Part shown: piece by piece, positions 1 through 5,152 of the stretch | Position numbering within the stretch: position 1 is the first letter of the stretch | Layout of the letters: every line of letters begins with the position of its first letter | Source of the DNA: Candidatus Krumholzibacteriia bacterium | Lineage (GTDB): Bacteria > Krumholzibacteriota > Krumholzibacteriia > LZORAL124-64-63 | Length of the DNA stretch: 6,863 bases | Reading direction: 5' to 3' | Assembly (NCBI GenBank): GCA_028718575.1 | Contig: JAQULN010000155.1 | Location: 1 to 6,863, forward strand | Program-made: the position numbers and the translations under genes | Notes under the pieces: model-generated | Databases searched by the model: none | What the model was told of the DNA's origin: nothing | The model's input: the letters and a program-made list of their open reading frames with translations, nothing else

Positions 1-480
<480 letters not shown>

Positions 481-500
481 CTGCGTTCTCCTTCGGAGTT

Positions 501-517
501 CTGGCGTTTGCCGCCAG
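501..517 (-). promoter_or_regulatory. Small perfect stem-loop in the katG leader
   Basis: On the minus strand CTGGCG-GCAAA-CGCCAG forms a 6-bp perfect stem with a 5-nt loop. It ends a few bases before the katG ribosome binding site (AAGGAG, about 488-493) and about 20 nt before the ATG. In the mRNA it could affect ribosome access or transcript stability, or the dyad could be a protein-binding site. A function is only inferred, and a 6-bp dyad in high-GC DNA can arise by chance. Confidence 0.4.
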
Positions 518-826
518 GAAGTGACTAGGGTTTTTCGCCACACACGCTAAAGCAACGCGTTTTCTCCGCAATGCCCGAGCCCGCAGACAATCCGACTTAA
601 CGTCTTCGCCATCAGATTGCGGCGTAAATGACCATCCGTTGGCCCCCGCGGTCAGGCTGCGACCTGCGTAGCGGTCACTACCGGTTCTCGGATGGGTGCA
701 ATAAACCGCAGATCGCTCCAACGACCTTGGTGACGACCTCGTCGCCCGTGGGGAAGTTGTAGCTTTCAATGGGAAGCTTACGACTCCGCCGTCTCGAGAT
801 CTCCCCGATCGCTCGGTGGAATCTAA
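518..826. other. Intergenic stretch, no convincing gene
   Basis: This stretch should contain the katG promoter on the minus strand, but I found no convincing -35/-10 pair. Frames on both strands are short and show Arg/Ser-rich shadow composition. The one frame with plausible protein character is on the minus strand. It runs from the palindromic element down to a TAG at 678-680 and contains SYNFPTGDEVVTKVVGAICG. It has no start codon or ribosome binding site and could be a remnant of a gene's 3' end, but I do not recognise the family. Confidence 0.4.
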
Positions 827-875
827 CCCGGATTATTCATGAAGGACCAGCTGCGAAAGGTCAAATGCTTGCCAG
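827..875 (+). repeat. Left inverted-repeat arm of the palindromic element
   Basis: This is the 49-base left arm, starting CCCGGATTATTCATGAAGG and ending AAATGCTTGCCAG. It pairs with the right arm at 954-1003. The only mismatch in the outer 22 bases is A835 against C995. On the minus strand this becomes a U-G wobble, so a transcript from the minus strand would pair without interruption through the outer arm. Confidence 0.75.
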
Positions 876-953
876 AAATCGCGTTCTCGGATCGACTCGG
901 TCAACGTACCGCCTTGGGTACGCCTCCCTCGCCGATCCTTGCGAGCCCGCGTC

Positions 954-1003
954 CTGGCAAGCATTTCCACTTTCTCGCGGCGGTCCTTCATGAACAATCC
1001 GGG
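954..1003 (-). repeat. Right inverted-repeat arm of the palindromic element
   Basis: This is the 50-base right arm, read on the minus strand as CCCGGATTGTTCATGAAGG through AAATGCTTGCCAG. It is one base longer than the left arm because of small indels in the middle patch. It directly follows the stop codon of the lipoprotein gene, so it would lie in that gene's mRNA 3' end. Confidence 0.75.
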
Positions 1004-1576
1004 CTAACGAACGTTCGGGTCCGTTATCGGCAATGTTCTACACCCGAGTTCAGAAATTTCGAATAACTCCACGATCTCCGCGTAAGGCATTGCTCTGAGT
1101 TCTTGTTCGCCATATTGTGCAGCGGAAGCGGATTTCAGAGCGGGTATCGTGCCTGGAATCGCAACGAATCTAAAATAGTTACCTGTGGTCGCGGGTTCTG
1201 CAATCATATTGCACGTGAATTCAATGGCACCGTATTCATGAATCAAGAAACTCCAATTCGCTCCAACGGCGTACGCAGGCAGTGGTCTAACGGAGCTACC
1301 GCCATACAAGTCGCCTGCGAGCCAGGCATAGGCTAAGACGATTCCTTCTTCGACAATATCTTCGGTCAAATCAGGAGCCACAGCTGCAAAATACCAATCA
1401 CCCGAAGCACCAGACCATTCGGTGGGGCTAAACCACTCCGAATAATAAACAGCAGCATCCTGGCCATCTCGTCCGGCAGGTCCGACAGGTCCGGGAGTGT
1501 CATCACCTCCACATCCCGAAATGCCAAGAAATGTGATTGTGATCAATGACCAGGCTGGTATGTTTCCTGTTCTCAT
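1004..1576 (-). CDS. Lipoprotein with short collagen-like linker, function unknown
   Basis: The 190-residue product starts MRTGN, has a hydrophobic stretch at residues 8-19 and a lipobox I-S-G-C with Cys22 as the lipidated residue, so it should be anchored to a membrane after signal peptidase II cleavage. After Cys22 come GGDDTP and four Gly-X-Y triplets (GPV GPA GRD GQD, residues 29-40), a linker often seen in bacterial lipoproteins. The folded part is rich in aromatic residues and beta-prone segments and ends with FRFVAIPG and a YAEIVELFEI-like segment. This resembles a widespread group of uncharacterised Bacteroidota/FCB lipoproteins. No enzymatic motif is visible. I chose the ATG at 1576 because AAGGAG lies 5 nt upstream. 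An in-frame TTG at 1591 would overlap that site. The TAG stop lies within the CTAA at the edge of the palindromic element. Base composition is clearly more AT-rich than in neighbours: 1201-1260 has 23 G/C in 60. Confidence 0.85.
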   Translation of the reverse strand: MRTGNIPAWSLITITFLGISGCGGDDTPGPVGPAGRDGQDAAVYYSEWFSPTEWSGASGDWYFAAVAPDLTEDIVEEGIVLAYAWLAGDLYGGSSVRPLPAYAVGANWSFLIHEYGAIEFTCNMIAEPATTGNYFRFVAIPGTIPALKSASAAQYGEQELRAMPYAEIVELFEISELGCRTLPITDPNVR

Positions 1577-1626
1577 TTTTGCTCCTTGCAAAGTGTTGCG
1601 GCGCTGAGTTTAGCATTCAACGCAGT

Positions 1627-1655
1627 CTTCTAGACTTCGAATGCCGCCTGTTCAA
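1627..1655 (-). promoter_or_regulatory. Possible promoter of the 1576 lipoprotein gene
   Basis: On the minus strand TTGAAC (1655-1650) is separated by 17 bp from TAGAAG (1632-1627). Each hexamer matches the sigma70 consensus at four of six positions. Predicted transcription start is near 1620, giving a leader of about 45 nt. A small dyad AGTCT-TCT-AGACT (1624-1636) overlaps the putative -10. The assignment is weak. Confidence 0.3.
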
Positions 1656-1735
1656 CACCGCTATTGGCTTTCGCACGGGCCCTCCGGCCCGAGGGTCGGC
1701 GTGGGGTGCCAGCTTCATCCTTTCAGACCGCACCG

Positions 1736-1889
1736 TCACTCGCGTGAAAACTCAAAAAATTCCACGGGCGCGCCATCGCAAACGACAAATGCGACCGTGA
1801 CTCCCGCCGCAGAATATCTTGTAGCCCTCGAGATACAACTCTCCTGGTTTTCTCAGCGTCGTCGGGATACCGAGGTGATGGTACCTCAT
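1736..1889 (-). pseudogene. Decayed glyoxalase/VOC-superfamily protein (ends retained, middle lost)
   Basis: From the ATG at 1889 the minus strand reads MRYHHLGIPTTLRKPGE, then LYLEGYKIF (26 residues). This matches the opening of a known small VOC-like family that typically starts with a YHHIGIPT-like motif followed by a P-G-E-x-YL segment. Beyond about 1812 this frame loses family character and ends shortly after at 1752. In a different frame, starting near 1813, the strand reads AAGVTVAFVVCDGAPVEFFE and ends at TGA 1738-1736. This resembles the family's C-terminal strand (GVxVAFVxxxGAPVEFxxF). Intact members are about 130-145 residues, while only about 50 codons remain, with the two pieces out of frame. 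A central deletion plus frameshift explains this best. AAGGA precedes the ATG. The lost middle would include central metal-site residues, so no activity is expected. Confidence 0.7.
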
Positions 1890-1954
1890 CTGTTCCTTCA
1901 CTTTCGATCTGCGTGGTCTCTCGGTGCTGCCCATATCCGGCGATTCCGAAGGCG

Positions 1955-1972
1955 CGCTCGCCAGCACGAGCG
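1955..1972. other. Perfect 6-bp stem-loop downstream of the 2025 methyltransferase
   Basis: CGCTCG-CCAGCA-CGAGCG is a perfect dyad with a 6-nt loop, about 50 bp past the methyltransferase stop codon on the minus strand. No T-run follows on either strand, so it is not a classical intrinsic terminator. It may help end or stabilise the transcript, or be coincidental. Confidence 0.3.
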
Positions 1973-2024
1973 AACGACTACGTCGGCCGCAGCGCCGATG
2001 CGCGCTTCCGTCCCGTCTGCCAAC

Positions 2025-2621
2025 TCAGCGGCGCAGTCTTTCCGCGACCGCCAGATTTTCTTGTAGGCCTTTTTCCAGTATCGCTGTCTTGCTTAGAAAC
2101 ACTTTCGGCCCCCTACGATCTGCAAGTCCTGCTGCCCTTGCACTGAGGAGAGTGCGCTCGAAGTCCGAGTGTGATACGTGAAACGACGGCTCCACAAAGA
2201 GCATATGGCCCGTCCGTCGCAGCAACTGAGCGATTTCGCGGAAGAAAACGACTTTGTCTGGAACCTCGTGAACGACATAGAAGAGAAGGACGAAGTCCAC
2301 AGATTCGGAGAATCCTATGCTGCTGACATCACATCGATGCAGTGTGATGCGCGTCTCAAGAGCCGTACCTGCGATTTTCATTCGCAACCTATCCAGCATT
2401 CCGGCCTGGATATCTGCTGCAACAACTTGCCCGTTTTCGCCGACCAAGTGCGCCATCGGTATCGTGAAGAAACCCGGGCCGCAACCGACGTCCAGAGCGG
2501 TCATGCCCTCGCGGATATGTGGCTTCAGTATCTTGTAAGGGTCTTGAAGCCATTTGCGCCAGATGTTGTCCAGCCTTCCCGCTCTCTCTACTGGACAGAC
2601 TCGCCCGTGTTCAGCGTTCAA
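2025..2621 (-). CDS. Class I SAM-dependent methyltransferase, UbiE-like
   Basis: This 198-residue cytoplasmic protein should transfer a methyl group from S-adenosylmethionine to an unknown acceptor. Motif I, DVGCGPG at residues 44-50, is a textbook SAM-binding loop. Asp70 in VVAADIQ fits the acidic residue that holds the ribose hydroxyls, and Asp98 in RCDVSS fits the adenine-contacting position. A hydrophobic strand VDFVLLFYVVHEV follows. The N-terminus (RVCPVERAGRLDN, residues 7-19) and the IL-P segment before motif I are typical of a widespread small methyltransferase group whose members share a V-C-P-x-E-x-A-G motif. Cys9 may be significant, but its role is unknown. The likely start is a TTG at 2621, because the conserved N-terminus begins right after it. 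AGGGTG about 8 nt upstream is a modest ribosome binding site. A 124-bp gap separates it from the upstream methyltransferase gene, to which it has little similarity outside the fold. Confidence 0.9.
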   Translation of the reverse strand: MNAEHGRVCPVERAGRLDNIWRKWLQDPYKILKPHIREGMTALDVGCGPGFFTIPMAHLVGENGQVVAADIQAGMLDRLRMKIAGTALETRITLHRCDVSSIGFSESVDFVLLFYVVHEVPDKVVFFREIAQLLRRTGHMLFVEPSFHVSHSDFERTLLSARAAGLADRRGPKVFLSKTAILEKGLQENLAVAERLRR

Positions 2622-2642
2622 GTTCGATTCACCCTCTCACCG

Positions 2643-2660
2643 GCGGCCGGCACCGGCCGC
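2643..2660. other. GC-rich perfect hairpin between the two methyltransferase genes
   Basis: GCGGCCG-GCAC-CGGCCGC is a 7-bp perfect stem with a 4-nt loop. On the minus strand it lies after the 2746-3405 gene and about 22 nt before the TTG start of the next. It lacks a T-run and so is not a standard terminator. It could slow read-through, or sit in the leader and limit translation of the downstream gene. Confidence 0.4.
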
Positions 2661-2745
2661 AAACTGTAGGAGCAGTGCAGCGCTGGCCATCGAGATCTTG
2701 GCCTCGCTAGACGATCCGTCAACCAGAACGGTGTGTTGGGTTTTC

Positions 2746-3405
2746 TCAAACCGTCTTCTTTGCTTGCCTGTCAAGCACTACCGCCTGACGGCAGCGGTGC
2801 CAAAACACTGAGCGCTTGGCGACGGATACGCACACTCGCGAGTCTGCAATAATGCCGTCGACGCCACCAGTAGCAAGGTAGTCGGCAAAAGGGCGATAGT
2901 GCCCCGGCCCCCCGGACGCCTCGACGATTCTCAGAGCAAGCCCATGGAGGTTCTTTGGCAGCGGCACTTGGGAATCGACGACGACGATCCGGCGAGCGAG
3001 GCGCAAGGCTTCATTTAGTACCGCTACCTGTGTTTCCCGCGAAATCTCATGCATGAGCAACAGGATCGTAGCGATGTCGAAGGAATCCGGCGCGTAGTGC
3101 GCGAGACTGGCTGCATCGCCGATTTCGAATTGCACGTTCGTATACCGATTGCGTTTCCGAGCGAATTCAATCATACGGGGCGACAAGTCTACGCCAACAA
3201 CTTGACAGTCTTTCCGTGTCGCGAGAGTGAAGCATAGTTCCCCCGTGCCGCAGGCAATATCCAAGACCCGGGACGATACAGGCACTGCATCAACGACGGC
3301 CCTGCGCGCTTCGGCTAAGGGCCGATCGTAGAGCGCGTGATAGACCGCTCCATGCGTGAATCGATACTTGCTTCTAACGGGGACAACGGATTGGGACGCC
3401 GTCAT
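2746..3405 (-). CDS. Class I SAM-dependent methyltransferase, second and distinct
   Basis: The 219-residue product carries motif I VLDIACGTGE at residues 47-56 and the acidic residue Asp73 in VVGVDLSPRM, both for SAM binding. Asp97 in FEIGDAASL fits the adenine-contacting position. After this come a D-SFD-IATILLLMHEI strand-helix region and a basic VVDSQVPLPKN strand-turn. This layout is that of UbiE/Methyltransf_11-type enzymes acting on small molecules. The acceptor cannot be deduced. The opening YRFTHGAVYHALYDRPL (residues 14-30) resembles the lid region of quinone- and lipid-type methyltransferases, but that is weak evidence. The start is the ATG at 3405, with GAGGT 5 nt upstream. It lies 144 bp downstream of the propeller lipoprotein gene and 124 bp upstream of the other methyltransferase gene, so it may be separately transcribed or part of a loose same-strand run. 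Confidence 0.88.
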   Translation of the reverse strand: MTASQSVVPVRSKYRFTHGAVYHALYDRPLAEARRAVVDAVPVSSRVLDIACGTGELCFTLATRKDCQVVGVDLSPRMIEFARKRNRYTNVQFEIGDAASLAHYAPDSFDIATILLLMHEISRETQVAVLNEALRLARRIVVVDSQVPLPKNLHGLALRIVEASGGPGHYRPFADYLATGGVDGIIADSRVCVSVAKRSVFWHRCRQAVVLDRQAKKTV

Positions 3406-3503
3406 CGACTACCTCATCGATATATTCGTCTTCTGGCGCTGCCGATATACGGTGCCCACGAGGGCGAGTTTGCTCACGCGAGCGGCCGACCTCATCAGCC
3501 GCA

Positions 3504-3540
3504 GAAGAGCCGCTCGATCGCGGAGACGGCCGCGCTCTTC
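3504..3540 (-). terminator. Inverted repeat just past the propeller gene, possible terminator
   Basis: GAAGAGC and GCTCTTC (7 bp, perfect) flank a 23-nt loop that can form a small inner CGG/CCG pairing. The repeat starts about 10 nt after the TAA of the lipoprotein gene on the minus strand. No T-run follows, so intrinsic termination is uncertain. An mRNA 3'-end stabilising structure is equally possible. Confidence 0.3.
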
Positions 3541-3549
3541 AGGCCGCCT

Positions 3550-4743
3550 TTATATACGACCGTTCCGATCGGTCTTGACGAGGAAGACGCGCCGTTCAGC
3601 CCCGCCAGGCGGCGGGGCCGAGCCGCAAAGGATATAACCGCCATCCGAGGTCTGTTGGCCGGCGTGGCAAACGTCGTCCTCTCCCGATCCGAACGTCTTC
3701 GTCCAGAGCGTCTCCCCCGCTCCATCGAACTTGATGAGACAGAAGTCGCGGGGACCGCCCGCATCGAGTTGCTGGCTGCCAGCGACCATGAATCCGCCAT
3801 CCGTGGTCTGGTGAACGTCGCTGCCCCAGAAGTCACCCGAACCGTCGAGCAACTCGCCCCAGAGCTGATTTCCCGCTTCGTCGTAACAGATAATCCCGAT
3901 GAACCGCCGCTCGTCCGACGCGATGTCTCCTATGAAAACGTACGCGCCCTCTGCGGTCCGACAGATCGCATTGCCTCGGGCGTCGGCGCCGGCGTTGATG
4001 GTCCGGTGCCAATGAGTGTCCCCGTTCGCATAGGTCTTGACCAGCCAGAGATCATGGTAACCCGACCCGGTACCATAGGTCGTTCCCACCAGGAGGTAAC
4101 CGCCGCCCGAGGTTTGCTGGACTGAAGCGCCGGACTCCTGCCTGTTAGAGTAGCCCTTCGTGCGATTCCAGTGGTTTTCTCCGTTCGGCCCGATCTCGAC
4201 CAGCCAGCTGTCGTAATCGCCCCCGCCCAGATTCGTCGTTCCGATCAGGATGTAGCCGCCGTCGGAAGTTGGCTGGACTTCGGAGGGTACCTCATCACGA
4301 TCGCTGTAGCCTTTGAACTGATTCCACTCCATGTTGCCGTTCGTGTCGGTCTTGATGAGCCAGAACTCTCCGCTGTTGCCGTGGTAATCCGCGAGGACCA
4401 AATAACCGCCATCCGAAGTCTGCAGGACCGACACGCCGGCCGCCCAGCATGGAGTGTCAAAGGTCTTCGCCCACAACGAATCCCCGGCGGCACTGATCCT
4501 GAGGAGCAGGACATCGGCGCTATCGAAATTGGGACCGCTCGAGCCCGTTACGATATAGCCACCATCGCTGGTCTGCTTGATCGACGCGCCGGCGGACCAG
4601 GCATTGATGCGATATGTCTTTTCCCAGCCGGCAGGGACCTGAGGGCGAGTCGGACTGTCTTTTTCGTCATCCCCGCAACCGGCCAGAAACAATACCGATA
4701 CGAGCACCACGGCGATCAGTGACCAGGTCCTATACCCGGACAT
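3550..4743 (-). CDS. Lipoprotein with seven propeller-type repeats
   Basis: The 397-residue product begins MSGYRTW, followed by a hydrophobic stretch at residues 8-21 and a canonical lipobox L-A-G-C with Cys23 lipidated, so it should be membrane-anchored outside the cytoplasm. A DD-E-D-rich linker follows. From about residue 50 to the end I count seven repeats of about 50 residues. Each has a QTSDGGYI-like strand, a small-residue loop, a WLIKTD-like strand, N-G and a final W-x-x-T strand. Repeat five is the most diverged (CRTAEGAYVFIG). The last repeat stops after KTDRNGRI without its W-x-x-T strand, while an unpaired WEKTY sits just before repeat one (residues 40-44). This is the classic way a seven-bladed beta-propeller closes. 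Such repeats are common in uncharacterised surface proteins of FCB-type bacteria, and the ligand is unknown. The ATG at 4743 has AAGGGA 5-6 nt upstream. An in-frame TTG at 4788 would disrupt the signal peptide layout. Confidence 0.88.
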   Translation of the reverse strand: MSGYRTWSLIAVVLVSVLFLAGCGDDEKDSPTRPQVPAGWEKTYRINAWSAGASIKQTSDGGYIVTGSSGPNFDSADVLLLRISAAGDSLWAKTFDTPCWAAGVSVLQTSDGGYLVLADYHGNSGEFWLIKTDTNGNMEWNQFKGYSDRDEVPSEVQPTSDGGYILIGTTNLGGGDYDSWLVEIGPNGENHWNRTKGYSNRQESGASVQQTSGGGYLLVGTTYGTGSGYHDLWLVKTYANGDTHWHRTINAGADARGNAICRTAEGAYVFIGDIASDERRFIGIICYDEAGNQLWGELLDGSGDFWGSDVHQTTDGGFMVAGSQQLDAGGPRDFCLIKFDGAGETLWTKTFGSGEDDVCHAGQQTSDGGYILCGSAPPPGGAERRVFLVKTDRNGRI

Positions 4744-4774
4744 GTCATTCCCTTTCGCTATCTCGCCAAGTGTG

Positions 4775-4795
4775 GCTCTCGAGCGCAACGAGAGC
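4775..4795 (-). promoter_or_regulatory. Perfect 7-bp dyad upstream of the propeller lipoprotein gene
   Basis: GCTCTCG-AGCGCAA-CGAGAGC is a perfect 7-bp dyad with a 7-nt centre, about 32 bp before the ATG at 4743. Its right arm overlaps the possible -10 at 4793-4798, so it could be an operator. If transcribed it would be a leader hairpin. No regulator gene is visible nearby. Confidence 0.4.
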
Positions 4796-4822
4796 GTACC
4801 ACGTCAGCGCATATCGAAGCAA
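4793..4822 (-). promoter_or_regulatory. Possible promoter of the propeller lipoprotein gene
   Basis: On the minus strand TTGCTT (4822-4817) and TACGCT (4798-4793) are separated by 18 bp, each with partial sigma70 consensus matches. The predicted start near 4786 gives a leader of about 43 nt. The call is weak and rests mainly on position. Confidence 0.3.
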
Positions 4823-4911
4823 CTGGGCTGGCGATGACTGACGTCGATCTCAGCCACCGCATAAAACGTTCGGCTGCACCCAGGCGTTGGGCGACCTTTT
4901 TAACTCCCGAA

Positions 4912-4940
4912 TTGAAACTGGAAGACCTCAGAAGTATAAT
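4912..4940 (+). promoter_or_regulatory. Strong sigma70-type promoter reading right
   Basis: TTGAAA (4912-4917), exactly 17 bp, then TATAAT (4935-4940): a perfect -10, a four-of-six -35 and ideal spacing. It sits in a local AT-rich island in otherwise GC-rich DNA. Transcription should begin near 4947 and lead into the LVIVD-repeat gene. Seven-base inverted repeats CTCCCGA (4904-4910) and TCGGGAG (4960-4966) lie on either side. Confidence 0.75.
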
Positions 4941-4946
4941 TCTCTT

Positions 4947-5152
4947 CGAATCCGGCACGTCGGGAGACGGAACCATGAGATAGGAATGCCTATCCGCCGG
5001 ACGAGCCGACGCATCGTCGCCGCCTTGCCGTCAGACTCCCGGGTACGCAGCCTACCGATCGAACGGATCAGTCAAACCCGCCGACGCCATCTCTTGCCAC
5101 GAGGATTTTTCGCAGATCCTGCGCGCGGCGCGCAATCCGAAGGGGGGTCGGG
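4947..5152 (+). other. Long leader region of the LVIVD-repeat gene
   Basis: If transcription starts near 4947 the untranslated leader is about 205 nt. It contains a two-codon reading frame ATG-AGA-TAG (4975-4983) with GGAG 8 nt upstream. It also contains a tight GC hairpin TGCGCG-CGG-CGCGCA (5120-5134), ending 5 nt before the ribosome binding site AAGGGGGG (5140-5147). An Arg-rich frame from 4986 runs to a TGA that overlaps the downstream ATG (ATGA at 5153-5156), but it lacks its own ribosome binding site. No known riboswitch class is recognisable. Confidence 0.4.

Larger units (their letters stand above)
827..1003. mobile_element. MITE-like 177-bp palindromic element
   Basis: The two ends are long imperfect inverted repeats. 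Reading inward from each end, 21 of the first 22 bases are identical: CCCGGATT, then A or G, then TTCATGAAGGACC. A diverged patch of 14-15 bases follows, then 13 identical bases (AAATGCTTGCCAG). Further in lie GGATCG on both sides and a central CGTACC-GCCTTG-GGTACG hairpin (905-922), so nearly the whole unit folds on itself. CTAA stands directly outside both ends (823-826 and 1004-1007), as expected of a 4-bp target duplication. No transposase is encoded, so it would be a non-autonomous element moved in trans. IS1380-family elements have CC-starting ends and short (4-5 bp) duplications, which fits, but that family assignment is a guess. Alternatives are a repeated intergenic RNA hairpin or a bidirectional transcription terminator. 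Confidence 0.6.

Noticed and set aside
1577..1591. TTG start at 1591 for the Gly-X-Y lipoprotein
   Set aside because: It would overlap the ribosome binding site of the ATG at 1576, which has ideal spacing.
1676..1691. CGGGCC-CTCC-GGCCCG hairpin between the VOC remnant and the lipoprotein gene
   Set aside because: It is a short GC hairpin without a T-run, with competing pairings overlapping it; no terminator or operator can be supported.
3337..4125. Long plus-strand open frame of 262 codons
   Set aside because: It lies opposite the 5' end of the second methyltransferase gene and the 3' part of the propeller lipoprotein gene. Its composition is a shadow of those well-supported proteins, with no ribosome binding site or family motif.
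4171..4722. Plus-strand open frame of 183 codons opposite the propeller lipoprotein
   Set aside because: The opposite strand has seven clear repeats and a lipoprotein signal; this frame has no recognisable features.
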